A DNA stretch of 64,000 nt from Charina bottae (lineage: Eukaryota > Chordata > Lepidosauria > Squamata > Charinaidae): contig JALMGJ010000003.1 of assembly GCA_023362775.1 (NCBI GenBank), positions 581,001-645,000 on the forward strand, in the 5' to 3' direction. This document shows, piece after piece, positions 30,016-41,237 of this stretch. The notes below the pieces were generated by a model, which ran no database searches, was not told where the DNA came from, and saw only the letters and a list, made by a program, of their open reading frames with translations. Made by a program: the position numbers and the translations under genes. Each line of letters begins with the position of its first letter. Position 1 is the stretch's first letter.

Positions 30016-30495
30016 TGGATTTCTTCTGGGGACTGGGGGGAGGGTGGTTTTCCTCATTTCTCTGTGTCATGTCATTGTTAGTAGTGGGGGAGAGATCAAG
30101 CTGGAGGCCTCTAGTTTTCAGGATTCTTCAGGGCTTGACACTCTCACCACTCCTTTTTTCCATCTACATGAAGCCATTGGATGAGATCAACCAAAGGCGT
30201 GGGGTTAGGTATCATCGGTATGCTGATGTTACCCACTTGTAAATCTTGACCCATGGCTGACCAAGTGATGCTTCAAGGCTCGGTCGCAGTGCCTGGAGGT
30301 TGTGGGAGCCTGAAGGGAGGAACAGTCTTTAAGCATGACTCAAGGAAGACAAAGTAGCTTTGGATTCATGGACTGTCCAGTTTTAGATATTTCTCTGTTT
30401 TAGATCTGGATGGGATTGCACTTGCCTGGACAGAACTGGTACACGGTTTGTGGGTTTTCCTGGACTCACAGCTCCCATTCCTGCCACTGTGGCTA

Positions 30496-30503
30496 ACTTT
30501 ATT

Positions 30504-30550
<47 letters not shown>

Positions 30551-30790
30551 TATTTTCTTTTTATCCCGCCTTTATTATTTTTTTTATAAATAACTCAAGG
30601 CAGCGAACATACCTAATACTCTTTCCTCCTCCTATTTTCCCCACAACAATAACCCTGTGAGGTGAGTTGGGCTGAGAGAGAGTGACTGGCCCAAGGTCAC
30701 CCAGCCGGCTTTCCTGCCTAAGGCAGGACTAGAACTCACAGTCTCCTGGTTTCTAGCCCGTTGCCTTAACCACTAGACCAAGCTGGCTCC
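30496..30790 (-). mobile_element. CORE-type tRNA-derived SINE
   Basis: On the - strand the head GAGCCAGCTTGGTCTAGTGG carries an A box and GTGAGTTCTAGTCC a degenerate B box. The body contains GGGTGACCTTGGGCCAGTCA, then an L2-like end CGGGATAAAAAG and a (AAAT)n tail. It inserted in the L2 copy. Nearly the same SINE lies at 46.16-46.41 kb. Confidence 0.85.
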
Positions 30791-31259
30791 TCAATTACAC
30801 CCTATTTTTGATTGGGAGGTCCTTCTCATGGTCACTCATGCCTTCCTCACTTCACATGTGGATTACTACAAAGCACTCTACATAGGGTTCCCCTTGAAGT
30901 CCACTCCCTTGAAGACCACTCAGACACTCAGACCACTCACACATCTGGTGACGGGGATGTGCTATGCCTTAGTACATCCCTGTAACACTTCTGGTACATG
31001 AGCTATACTGCTTATGAGTGGGCTTTTGAGTGCAATTCAAAGTGCTGGTGGTCACTGATAAAACCCTACAAGGCACAGGACCTGGATATTTGCAAGACCA
31101 CCCTTCTCCAATTGTTTCAGCCTGTCCAGTAAATTCTGACAGGGTTGGCATACTTCAGGTCCCATCTGTTAAACAATGTCATCTTATGTATGCTAGAGGC
31201 ATGTTTTCTTTTTTGCCACAACTGCCCTTTGGAACAACATCCCCCCTGAAGTCCATATG

Positions 31260-31526
31260 TGTAATGGTATATGGGAATGACCTTGGGAGACTGGGCTGAG
31301 ATGCTGCCTAGAGAACGATCAGATAAGAGACAGCATGGTCCGCAGCTGGATGGTGGGCGGGGCAAGAGGCTCAGAAGGGACCCTCCCTAATTTCTGGGAG
31401 TGTAAATGTGACAAGGGGAGAATTGTACTTTCAGACTTGCAAGATTCTGTTAATGTAGCCTTATAATAAAGTAGTATTAGCTCATCTGGTCGTGTTTCCT
31501 GTCTGGTCTACCTGGGAAGGCTGACA
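31260..31526 (+). mobile_element. Solo LTR or LTR fragment
   Basis: It ends in GGAAGGCTGACA and contains a polyadenylation hexamer in CTTATAATAAAGTAG at about 31465. It shares its 3' part with the LTR fragment at 29.1-30.0 kb. The left end, near 31256-31260, probably starts TGTAATGG. Flanks ATATG and ATGTG are an imperfect 5-bp duplication, so the boundary is tentative. Confidence 0.55.
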
Positions 31527-31785
31527 ATGTGGCCCTGACCCTGTTACCCTTTAAGAGAGCCTTAAAGACCTGGCTCTTGACCCAGGCACTGTGTGTGGAC
31601 AGTGTGTGAGTTTGAGATTCAGATTAATTCGAAGTGGATTCAGAATGATTAAATTGAGATTGAAATGTTTAATTGTGTTTGTTTTCCCTTGGCATAGCTA
31701 TTTTTTATTCACTTTTTTTATTATACTATTAATAATAATTGTTTTTCAATCTTCTATAAATTGCCCAGAATAATTGGTGGGTGGG

Positions 31786-33119
31786 TGACCTTAAAAAAAA
31801 AGCCATTAATTTAACAGAAATTACTGTTACTTAGCTTGTAGATCCATGCTATTAACATGAGCACCAGAACAAACAAACATAGTTTAGAACTGGCTTGAAG
31901 ATTATATGCTATTTGATTCTACCAATATAGTCAGATTATAGACTTAAATGCACATATCAAACCTATTTGATTGCAGACTATTAATGATAAGGAATTCATA
32001 GATAGAAATATTTTCAAAAACCTCTGCTACAGTTTCAAACATTTCCTCTATAATGTCTGTGAATATTGTTCTCCTATAGTATACAGGGTAATTATTGTTC
32101 TTTTTTGTCTATGTTTATATTACGTCATTTGTGAACTTGTGGAAGAAATATTATCTTTCACTCTCTCAGCAATAGAAAACTTATTTTTCCTGTATGCTGA
32201 TGGCAAAAAGTTTGCATTTTCTGCTTTGGGAAGTTCCCATTCTTTCAAAGGCAGCTGGCCAGGTGGCAAAGGGGGCTGATGTAAAAGAGACAGGATCTCA
32301 AACTCTCTTTGGGTAGGTGGAATAAATTATGTGATTCACTGGATAGAGGCCTATAGGTCTATTGTTATGATCTATGATTAAGCAGCTTACTTTGATGGTG
32401 ATAACGATAATCTAAACTGTTATCCTCCCACCCTATTCCACATATATGGCTACTTTTTGTTTAGTTCAGAATGGGGTGGGGGGGAATTCCATTCTCTTAC
32501 CCGATGCCTCTTATATCAGATTGAGGTTTGCTGTATGGTTTTATCAAGGTCCTTCAGTGTTCTAGTTATTACTCAAATGCTCACAGGAAGGCTTTCTGAT
32601 TTATTAATCAGCACTGTGAAAAGAACAAAGAGGGGAGCCCAGGAATTCTTTAGATACAGTACTGTTTTGAACCAAACTCACTGGGTGAGCAAACAGAGAA
32701 AGCTAACAGGAATTCACTACTGGACTTCAACAAGAGGAAGAAACAAGGGGAATCACCATGAAGTTGTGAGTCCTCATCGTTTGCATGTTCAATTGAAGGG
32801 CAGAGTTTAAAAAGGTTGTCTCTTGAACAGACACTGATTGAAAGAGGAGTGTCCTAAGAGCTGCTGATTGCCCACTGTGGGTGGCTGAAAAATTGATTCT
32901 GCTGAGTATAAGGCAAGAATATGAAGATACACTAGATCCTGGGATGACAACTATTACTCACCAAATTAAGCTTTTACAGAGGCAATTATCTATGTTAACA
33001 GTGAGAGAGATGGAAATAAAGATGAACTATGCAAAACAACCTTGGATACTTGTTTTGGTAATAGTACTTACTCTAAGAAAAAAGATCTTTCTTAAGAAGA
33101 CAGTAGGCATAGTAGTTAA
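31786..33119. other. No gene recognised
   Basis: A + frame at 31971-32279 (102 codons, hydrophobic centre) has no domain or start context that I can support. The rest is AT-rich. The segment 32630-33110 may be decayed CR1 5' of the fragment at 33.12 kb, but no motif confirms it. Confidence 0.4.
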
Positions 33120-33384
33120 TTGCAAATTGAACACGAGCCAGCAGTATGGTATGGTTGCAAAGAATACAAATGCAATTTTAGGCTGCATTGGCAGAAGTAT
33201 AATTTTCAAATCGAAGGACGTCATCATTCCACTCTGTTCTGCTTTGGTCATCTCCCACCTTGTCCAGGTTTGAGCACCACCCTTTAAGAACGATTCAGAG
33301 ATAATGGAACAGGTTCAGAGAAGGGCAGCGGAGATAATCAAGGGACTAGAAACTAAGCCTTATGAAGGGAGATGGAAGAAGCTA
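33120..33384 (+). mobile_element. CR1 LINE C-terminal fragment
   Basis: The + strand words AILGCIGRSIIFKSKDVIIP and EQVQRRAAEIIKGLETKPYE match the region AVLGCINRGIVSRSWEVIV and RVQRRATKVIRGLEAKSYEE of the CR1 at 16.6-17.3 kb. It is followed at 33385 by a reversed L2-like end. Confidence 0.8.
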
Positions 33385-33465
33385 AATATTTATTTATTTA
33401 TTTATTATTTAAATTTATATCACCGCCCATCTCCCCCAATGGGGAACTCTGGGTGGTTAATATGT
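33385..33465 (-). repeat. L2-type 3' end (reverse)
   Basis: (TATT)n followed by the ATATCACCGCCCATCTCCCC block and GGGGAACTCTGGGTGG is the reverse complement of the L2 3' end. It is truncated by the adjacent SINE. Confidence 0.75.
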
Positions 33466-33469
33466 TTAA

Positions 33470-33793
33470 GGGGCACGATGGCTCAGCGGTTAAGATGCCA
33501 GGCTTGTCGATCGGAAGGTCACAAGTTCAGAGGTTCGAGACCCTAGCCCCGCATGACGGAGTGAGCTCCCGCGCTCACCCCAGCTCTTGCCAACCTAGCA
33601 ATTCGAAAGCATGCAAATGCAAGTAGATGAATAGGTACCACTTCGGTGGGTAGGTAACAGCGTTCCGCGCGCGTCATGCGGCCACATGACCGTGGAAGCG
33701 TCTTCGGACAACGCTGGCTCTTCGGTTAACAAACGGAGATGAGCACCGGCCCCTAGAGTCGGACACGACTGTGTGGGGGAACCTTTACCTTTA
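33470..33793 (+). mobile_element. Sauria-type SINE
   Basis: The same family as 776-1113: head GGCTCAGCGGTTAAGATG, B box GGTTCGAGAC at 33532-33541, 3' end AGTCGGACACGACTG and tail ACCTTTACCTTTATG. No clear target duplication is visible. It sits between L2 and L1 fragments. Confidence 0.88.
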
Positions 33794-35240
33794 TGCAAAA
33801 CAAAGCAAATTTTGAATTTGCAAATAAATCGGGGAAATAAGTTGCAAAAACAAAAAGATAGTGTATTAAAGTTACAAGAAGGAAACACTGTAATAACTGA
33901 TAATGCAAATATGCAAAAAGTGTTTCATCAGTATTATACTACTTTATATAAAGGTCAAGAAATTTTCTTCGGAAAAGTGGATGAATATTTACAGAATTTA
34001 CCAAAGATTACAGAGAATCAGAGAAAAATTTTGAATGGACTTATAACAATAAGGGAACTGTGTGAAGCTATTTAAAAGACTAAAACAGGAAAGGCACCAG
34101 GTCCAGATGGACTGCCGGCCTCTTACTATAAATGTTTTGAGGATGAGCTTTTACAATCTTTGCAACAAACTATGAATATTATTCTACAGAATGGAAAGAT
34201 TCCTGATAGCTGGAAAGAGGCTAATATAGCATTAGTACCTAAAGAAGAACAAGATTTGACTTTAACAAGAAACTATTGACCAATATTGTAATTGTATAAT
34301 GACTATAAGATGTTTACCCAGATTTTGGCTGAAAGGTTGAAGACAATTTTACAGGACTTTATTCATGAAGATCAATGCAGGTTTTTACCTAAAAGACAAT
34401 TACGAGATAATATTAGAAATGTTTTGGATATTCTGGAGTACTTGGAGCAACATAATAAAAAAAAAGTTGCATTGATATTCTTAGATGCAGATAAGGCCTT
34501 TGACAATTTGAATTCGACTTTCTTGTTTAGAGTTCTGGAACATATGAACCTTGGAGATAATTTTATTAAATGGGTAAGATTGATTGATACTTCACAGAAA
34601 GCACAAATAATTGTTAATGGAGAACTAACAAAAAACTGTGAGATTCAAAAAGGGACAAGACAAGGATGTCTGCTGTCTCTGCTTTTGTTCATTTAAGTTC
34701 TTGTACTGAATAGAGACATAAGACAAGATGAGAGAATCACAGGAGTTAAGATTAAAAAAGAAACTTATAAATTAAGGGCATTTGTGGATGATTTGGTGTT
34801 AGTTTTGGAAGATCTACTAGAGGGAGTAGAAACAATGGGAAAATTAAAGGACTTTGATATGTTAGCAGGTTTTAAGATTAATAAACAAAAGACAAAAATG
34901 TTAACAAAAATATGAAATTAGAAGATCAAATAGAACTAATGGAGAAAACCAGTTTTAAGACTGAAAAAAAGTAAACTACTTGGGTATTACTATGACAAAT
35001 ATGAATTGTGTTATTTCAAAATAATTATGTTGAGACATGGAATGAAAATAAAGAGGACATGTTAAGATGGGAGAAATTAAAATTGTCACTGTTGGGGAGA
35101 ATCTCTGTGATAAAAATGAATGTTTTGCCTAGAATGATGTTTTTGTGTCAGACAATACCTGTTTTGACAACTGATGTATCATTTAAACAATAGCAAAAAG
35201 ATATATCTAAATTTGTATGGATATTTATGGTATGATAAAG

Positions 35241-35599
35241 TGTAAGGACTGCTCCCAACGATGTCTGTCAAATTCCCCTTCCTCAAGAAAGCCTCGAACG
35301 CAGGCTTCTTAAAAGCAAAGAGGTTTATTGAAGTACATAGGTGCAGGAACAAAGACGTGAATGAACTGGCATAGTATGGTAGATTACATTTAAGCATTTC
35401 TCCCCCCCCCCCATTGTCCCTTTGAAGTTGATGTGTGAGATACTCGGCTCCAGCTTCGCCAGACAGTCCGTCCTGGGTTGATGCATTCCGTTTCACAGCT
35501 CGTTGCGATGGCTCCGGCTGCTTGTCAGTTGCGAGTCTGTTTCCGCGTGTCGGTTGACACGTACTTGTTTGAATGGCAGAGGTCTGCCGAACTCTGACA
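35241..35599 (-). repeat. 3' LTR of gypsy element
   Basis: It is the downstream LTR on the coding strand, almost identical to 40878-41237. A purine-rich tract (complement of about 35614-35632, GGGGGATGGGGGATTTTC) lies just inside and could be the plus-strand primer. Confidence 0.95.
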
Positions 35600-35708
35600 T
35601 GCCGCCCGTCCAAGAAAATCCCCCATCCCCCTGGAATGTTTTTATATATATTTACATTTGGTACTTTCTGGATCAGATAAATAATTGCACAAGAAATCGT
35701 TTAGTTGG

Positions 35709-36218
35709 TCAACGTGGTTTGTCCGGGAATTCTTTGTGAAAGTTTCTGATCATCTCTGGGGCTTGCATATGTTTCTGAGCAACCCACTCTCTATCCCCGA
35801 TCGGGAGGTGTTGCCATTTCACTAAGTACTGCAGCGTTCCTTTGTGTCGTCTACTGTCTAGAATTTTGTCAATTTCGAAATGTGGTTCCCCATTAACTAG
35901 TGTCGGTGTTGGCTCGGCCACTTCGGGGTGCCAGTCAGATGGTTCATAACGTTTTAGTAAGCTGATGTGGAAAACTGGGTGGACCCGTTTCAATGCTTTG
36001 GGGAGTTGCAGTTTGACCGTCACTGGGTTGATTACAGTTACAATAGTGAACGGTCCAATGAATTTGGGTGCGAGTTTCTTGGATGGCTGTGTGGAGCGCA
36101 AATTCTTTGTGAAGAGGTATACTTTATCTCCCACTTTGAGCTCCCATTCAGCCGCTCTTTTCCTGTCAGCGTACTTTTTGTAATTTGCCTTTGCGTCCTC
36201 GAGGGTTTTCATCATCAC
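35709..36218 (-). pseudogene. Gypsy integrase C-terminus with chromodomain
   Basis: The frame carries the GPY/F-like region (LAPKFIGPFTIVTVINPVTV), the motif HPVFHISLLKRY, and a C-terminal chromodomain (HFEIDKILDSRR, LVKWQHLP, EWVAQKHM). The chromodomain places the element among chromoviruses. It directs integration by binding chromatin in related elements. The frame follows the integrase core after a shift at a GGGG run near 36275. Confidence 0.9.
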
Positions 36219-36232
36219 CGGCCAATTGCTCT

Positions 36233-37018
36233 TTATTTTTGCGATCCACTCGTCTGCCTTAGTGGGGTGGTCCCCTCCGTTACTTGGGTCAGCGCGAGTT
36301 CGGGGATGGTGACGAAGTCCTGCCCCGTCGCAATTTGAAAAGGTGAGAAACCCATGCTTTGATGGATGGAATTATTGTATGCTACTTCAGCGAAAGGTAA
36401 TAATTCCGCCCAATCATTTTGTTGATAGCTAATGTAGCATCTCAGGTACTGCTCTAGTATGGAGTTAAGGCGTTCAGAAGCTCCGTCAGTACACGCGTGG
36501 AACGCAGAGCTTAACCCCTGGCTAGAACCTATCAATTTTAAAAATGCACGCCAGAATTTGCAGGTAAAGGTACTTCCGCGGTCGCTTATTATGCGTTCGG
36601 GCGTACCGTGGGCTCTGTAGATGTGCTGAATGAACAATTTAGCCAATTTGTGTGCGTTTGGGATCCCATTGCATGCAATGAAATGTGCTTGCTTGGAAAA
36701 TAGGTCAGTGACCACCCAAATTGCTGTTTTCTTGCTGCTCTCGGGTAAGTCTACAATAAAATCCTTGGCGATTTGTTTCCATGGTTGTGTAGGGTTGGCC
36801 ACCGGTTGGAGTAGCCCTGTGGGTTTTCCCATCACCCGCTTTGCCATGGCGCATACTGGGCAGGACGCAACGTATTCTTTAACATCCTTGCGCAGAGTTG
36901 GCCACCAAAATTTATGCCTGATTAAGTGTAGTGTTTTGACAAACCCGAAGTGGCCAGCCGTTTTGTGGTCGTGCGTTTTCTCTAATGCCCCCTTCCTAAG
37001 TCCTTTGGGAACGTACAC
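36233..37018 (-). pseudogene. Gypsy integrase, zinc-binding and catalytic core
   Basis: An HHCC zinc-binding region (H-x-H in THDHKTAGHFG, then CPVC) is followed by the D,D,E core. The D residues lie in KDFIVDLPES and ISDRGSTF, and the E in TDGASERLNSILEQYL. The core ends in the SIHQSMGFSPFQIATG block. All catalytic residues appear present. The frame joins the RT-RNase H frame through a region containing a 14-base C run (37189-37202) where reading is shifted. Confidence 0.92.
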
Positions 37019-37173
37019 CTTTCCTTCCTTCCACCACAGCCCATTGCTTTCAGTGAGCGTATGTTTGTTCTCCCTCCACCAGTCGTCAGACAGTGTTTCT
37101 GTTCGTAGCTTAGCTTCAAAAGGGTTTTCCTCTGCCGCCTTGGCTTTGCTGCGAGTGAGGGCTAGATTCCCTT

Positions 37174-38481
37174 CTAGCCTGTTCGTTTGCCCCCCCCCCC
37201 CCGTTCTGCTGACTCGCCTGCCTTTGGCGATGTGTGTGCGAGCGTGGGGGTGAGTGTGTTTGCTGAACCGTCTAGCCTGGTCGCCTGGCCGCCCTGTTCC
37301 GAGGGTTCGCCTGGTTGTGGAGGTGTGTGCGCTTGCTCGGGGAATAGCGTTTCTACCAGCCCCTCGACTTTACCATCGTGTTGGGGTAGTCGTGACAACG
37401 CATCTGCTAGGAGGTTCTTTCCCCCCGGAAAGTATTGCAGGGTAAAATTAAATTTGCTGAAAAATTCAGCCCACCGCAATTGCTTGTGATTCAGTTTCCT
37501 GGGGGATTTGAGTGCCTCTAGGTTTTTGTGGTCCGTCCAGACCTGGAAAGGGATGGTGGCCCCCTCCAAGAGATGGCGCCATGTGTCTAGTGCGTGTTTG
37601 ACAGCGAACGCTTCCTTCTCCCAAACATGCCATCTTTTTTGCGTTTCGCTGAACTTTTTGGAAATGTAAGCACACGGTCTCAATTTCTTTGCTTCATCGA
37701 ATTGAAGCAGTATTGACCCAATGGCATTGTGGGAAGCATCCGTGTGAATTATGAATTGCTTCTCCACTTCCGGGTGTTTGAGGATGGGTTCCTCTGTGAA
37801 TAGAGCCTTGAGTTTGTCGAATGCCTCCTGGCATTCCATGGTCCAAATTAGTCTAGTACTGGGTGATCTCCCTGTGGCCCCCTTTCCTTTTGTTTTCAAT
37901 AGGTCCGTCAAGGGTAGTGCAATCTGGGCAAACCCTTGAATAAAATGGCGGTAGAACCCCGCAAAGCCCAGAAAGGCTTGGAGTTGTCTGCGGGTTCGGG
38001 GGGATTCCCACTCTAACACTGCTTTTACTTTCCCCGGGTCCATTTCAATGCCTCTGTGAGATATCCTATAGCCTAGGAAATCTAAGCTGTCCTTGTGGAA
38101 TTCACATTTTTCCAATTTGACATACAGTTTAGCCTCCAGCAATTTTTCTAACACTCTCTTAACTAGTAGTGTGTGTTCCTCCAGGTTGTCAGAAAAAATC
38201 AAGATGTCATCCAAATACACAATTACCCCTTGGTAGAGAAACTCATATAAAACCTCATTGATTAATCGCATGAATATGCCCGGTCCTCCCGCGATCCCAA
38301 ACGGGAGAACCCGATACTGATATTGACCCAATGGGCAGTTGAATGCCGTTTTCCATTCGTCTCCTTCCCGTATGCGTACTCGATAATATGCCTCTCGCAC
38401 ATCTAGCTTGGTAAAAATTTTCCCTTTTGCCAATTGCGCTAGCATGTCTTTGAGAAGTGGGAGAGGGTACTGGTTGGTCAC
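37174..38481 (-). pseudogene. Gypsy reverse transcriptase and RNase H
   Basis: The frame of 435 codons contains KLDVREAYYRVRI, the VLPFGIAGGPGIF block, the catalytic box VIVYLDDILIFS and LGYRISHRGIEMDP, then the connection and RNase H with FIIHTDASHNAIGSIL and LADALSRL. The order and residues are those of Ty3/gypsy polymerases. Its N-terminal motif lies in a different frame just upstream (shift near 38540-38550, close to TTTCTTTTTCC). Confidence 0.94.
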
Positions 38482-38492
38482 TGAAATGGCAT

Positions 38493-39275
38493 TTAACCCC
38501 CTGTAGTCTGTGCAAAGCCGTAAGGACCCGTCTTTCTTTTTCCGAAAAGTACAGGGGCAGCTAAAGGTGAGTTTGAGGGTTCAATAAAACCCCTTGCCAA
38601 ATTTTTGTCGATAAATTTACGTAGCTCACCTAATTCTTTCTGGGTCATCAAATACATTTTGGGTTTGGGGAAGGGAGCCCCAGGGATCAAATCAACCGTT
38701 GCGTCTGATGCCCTGTGGGGGGGTTCCTGTTCGCATGCCTTTTTCCCAAACACCTCGCCCACGGAGGTATAAACCTCCGGGATTGTCTCTGGGAGCGTGT
38801 CCCCCTCCTCGTCTTGGTCCTCCTCCCATTGTTCCATTCCCTCATGTACCGTGCCAGCCGCCCCCCATTCCAATTCACTTACTCCATTTGTTTCTTCAAC
38901 TGCTTTGTAAAGCCCATCAAAGAACTCAATTTCCCCAGACGCCCAATCCACTCTAGGGTTTCTTTTCCTCAGCCATTTGAGTCCTAGCACGATATGTCGC
39001 GCAGCAATGGGTGCGACTATGAAGCGTAATGTCTCTACATGAGTCCCCACCGACATTTGTATGTCTTCAGTGGTGAATTCAACTGGGGCCCCCTTCATTT
39101 CGGACCCATCCAATTGGCAGAACGTGATGGGTGTCTGCATTTTAACCAACCTGAGTTTCAGTTTGGTTGCTATTTTCGGGTGCATCAAACATCTGGAACA
39201 CCCGGAGTCCAGCATGGCCACCCCCCACAATTGTCCCGTCCCATCCAAAGTTTGCAACTGTACCTTAACGTTCAT
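38493..39275 (-). pseudogene. Gypsy aspartic protease and start of RT
   Basis: The protease active site is AMLDSGCSRCLMH (DSG). A spacer rich in acidic residues follows, then the RT N-terminal block (MYLMTQKELGELRKFIDKNL, SNSPLAAPVLF). Reading shifts out of frame shortly before 38493. The frame overlaps or abuts the end of gag near 39344. Confidence 0.9.
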
Positions 39276-39343
39276 CGTGGGGCATTTTGGAACACCTGCC
39301 CCCCCGTTGCGCCCAATGGTGAAGGCCTGCCCTGCGGCGCACT

Positions 39344-40397
39344 TTAGCGCAGGCCGTTGTAGTTTTCCGCCGGCTCGAATTCATCATTTGAGGTGTCGGC
39401 ATCGCTGCTCCCCACGATTGCTGCCGCCGCTCCTTTGTACTTCGCCGTTGCAGTCTTGATTTCTTTGGTGTCAGGTGCCTTCTTCATTGGGGTTTTCTCT
39501 TTGGCGTTCGTCTTGGTCTGTGGGCAATTGCTTATCCGGTGACCCTCTTTACTGCAACGAAAGCATAGTCCCTCTTTAGTACGGCGTTCTTTCTCCTCCT
39601 CCCAGTTCCGTTGCTTGGTGAATTTGCTGGGTTGGGTGAGAGGGGTCCCTGGTTTCTTGCGCATAGAGTTGAAACTTTTTATGTTTTGGAGCTGCATTGT
39701 GCTGCTTTCCACTTTCCCAGCCAGTTGAATCCATCCTTCTAGCGTCCCCGGGTCATCTCTCGTTATGGCCAGTTCTATAATTTCCTGTCGTAGTCCGTAT
39801 TGAAAGTGCTGGACTTTGAAGGATTCAGGCCAGTCAGGTAATTTCGATAGGAGTTTCTTGAAGTCCATAGCGTACTCCGCTACTGTTCTGTTGCCTTGTC
39901 TTAAGTTCTGAATTCGAGTCTTCGCTGAGAGTTTGGATAAGGTATCTTCAAATCTCTGTCTGAGTGCGTACATAAATTTCTGGAAGTCCCTCAGCTCGCT
40001 GGCTCCACAGTCGTGGAGACTCACCAGCCAGTCTCCCGCCTCCCCTCTTAGAAAGCTGGAGACATAACGCACTTTGCTCATCTCCGTTTGGAAGGTATGC
40101 TCGAATTCCTCCATAAACCCCTGAACGTGTATTAGGAAACATGCTAGTTTCCTTGGGTCCCCATCGAATTTCATTTTTAGTTCGTTTACCCCGCTTGGGG
40201 CATAGGCTCTCAAAGGGGTTCTGCGATGATCGTAGCCTGGGGTTACAGGAGTTCGGCTGTATGGAAGCTGCCCATAGAATGGTGTTTCTTTCTCCCCCTC
40301 CTCGTTTTCCCCACTTGACTCTACGATTTCTTCCTCTTCGTCGGAGCCTGTCGGGCTCCTTTCTGCCTCCCTAGGTCCCTCTAGGGTTCTTAACTTT
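39344..40397 (-). pseudogene. Gypsy gag, main part with zinc knuckle
   Basis: The frame holds a retrotransposon gag domain (LACFLIHVQGFMEEFEH, FLRGEAGDWLVSL, TVAEYAMDFKKLLSKLP) and one CCHC knuckle (CFRCSKEGHRISNC). It ends at 39344. It is open upstream to the G-run at about 40407-40416, where it is shifted relative to the N-terminal frame. Confidence 0.9.
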
Positions 40398-40754
40398 TCA
40401 ATGCCCCCCCCCCATGGAGTTCAATTGTTTGTTCATCGTCCCTACCTCTAGGCTCAGGTGTGCCATCTGGTTCTCCAGGACTTCGATTCGATAGGTCTGG
40501 GTGACCCTTTTCTTGGCTTTCCCTCCTTTTCCCTTCAGCCCTTCCCCGACTGCGATAGACCATCCCGCCGGGGTGGGCTTGGGATTGCTGAGGGCCATGG
40601 GTTTTACCTCCTTCTTCTGCGATTTCTTCTTTTCTCGCTGTTCAGTAGTCTCTGTAGGGGACGACTCCGCTCGCTGGTTTGCCTCCATCGCCCGGGCAGC
40701 TGCCGCGCTGGTTCCGGCTACCTCGAGAGTCTCCTCTGCTTCTACTGATTCCAT
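40398..40754 (-). pseudogene. Gypsy gag N-terminal segment
   Basis: An ATG at 40754 starts a frame rich in Glu, Ala and Lys with a coiled-coil-like end (RIEVLENQMAHLSLEVGTM). It runs into a stop right after the G-run at 40407-40416. A one-base slip there separates it from the main gag frame. Confidence 0.8.
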
Positions 40755-40864
40755 TCCGTTCCGTGGGTGGGAGGAAAAATTTTTTTCCCCGTGGTGTGAC
40801 CGCTTTCAACTGGGGAGCTCACCGAATTCTTCGGGATAATCCTCAGGATACGTGGTCAGTATTG

Positions 40865-40876
40865 ATTCACGTCTTT
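40865..40876 (-). promoter_or_regulatory. Primer-binding site matching the element's own LTR (self-priming)
   Basis: One base inside the 5' LTR the coding strand reads AAAGACGTGAAT. There is no TGG-type tRNA 3'-end match. Instead the 12 bases are exactly complementary to ATTCACGTCTTT in the LTR (complement of 40988-40999), at the expected start of R. This is the arrangement used by Tf1/sushi-group elements, where the 5' end of the RNA folds back to prime reverse transcription. Confidence 0.75.
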
Positions 40877-40877
40877 A

Positions 40878-41237
40878 TGTAAGGACTGCTCCCAACGATG
40901 TCTGTCAAATTCCCCTTCCTCAAGAAAGCCTCGAACGCAGGCTTCTTAAAAGCAAAGAGGTTTATTGAAGTACATAGGTGCAGGAACAAAGACGTGAATG
41001 AACTGGCATAGTATGGTAGATTACATTTAAGCATTTCTCCCCCCCCCCCCATTGTCCCTTTGAAGTTGATGTGTGAGATACTCGGCTCCAGCTTCGCCAG
41101 ACAGTCCGTCCTGGGTTGATGCGTTCCGTTTCACAGCTCGTTGCGATGGCTCCGGCTGCTTGTCAGTTGCGAGTCTGTTTCCGCGTGTCGGTTGACACGT
41201 ACTTGTTTGAATGGCAGAGGTCTGCCGAACTCTGACA
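40878..41237 (-). repeat. 5' LTR of gypsy element with promoter and poly(A) signals
   Basis: On the coding strand a TATA-like TTAAAT (complement of 41025-41030) lies about 26-31 bases before the inferred RNA start (40999). AATAAA (complement of 40961-40966) lies about 33 bases after it. This gives a short R region and a U3 of roughly 240 bases. The inferred start coincides with the first base of the self-priming match. Confidence 0.85.

Larger units (their letters stand above)
30040..31785 (+). mobile_element. L2 LINE 3' region, interrupted by a SINE and an LTR
   Basis: Decayed L2 sequence runs from the RT active-site area (ATGAAGCCATTGGATGAGAT, then TATCATCGGTATGCTGATG, the Y-A-D box) through the thumb and C-terminal part to a 3' end at about 31770. 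A SINE (30496-30790) and an LTR (about 31260-31526) split it. Flanking L2 words join in order across both insertions (for example ACATCCCCCCTGAAGTC before and GCCCTGACCCTGTTACC after the LTR). Confidence 0.75.
35241..41237 (-). mobile_element. Ty3/gypsy chromovirus (sushi/Tf1-like), nearly intact, two LTRs
   Basis: The element is 5,997 bp on the - strand and flanked by a perfect 5-bp duplication TAAAG (35236-35240 and 41238-41242). LTRs are 359 and 360 bp, starting TGTCAGAG and ending CCTTACA when read on the coding strand. The two LTRs differ by one substitution (GCATTCC versus GCGTTCC) and one base in a C-run, so the insertion is recent. Gene order is gag, protease, RT, RNase H, integrase, chromodomain. 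Four single-base frameshifts interrupt coding. No envelope gene is present. Confidence 0.95.

Noticed and set aside
31971..32279. A 102-codon + strand frame with a hydrophobic centre, considered as a TNF-ligand first exon
   Set aside because: It lies downstream of the TNF-like exon on the same strand, and has no splice-site or sequence support.
36630..37489. Plus-strand frames inside the gypsy element
   Set aside because: They are antisense shadows of integrase and RNase H.
40855..40877. A tRNA-type primer-binding site in the gypsy element
   Set aside because: No TGG beginning adjacent to the LTR; the exact match is to the element's own LTR instead.
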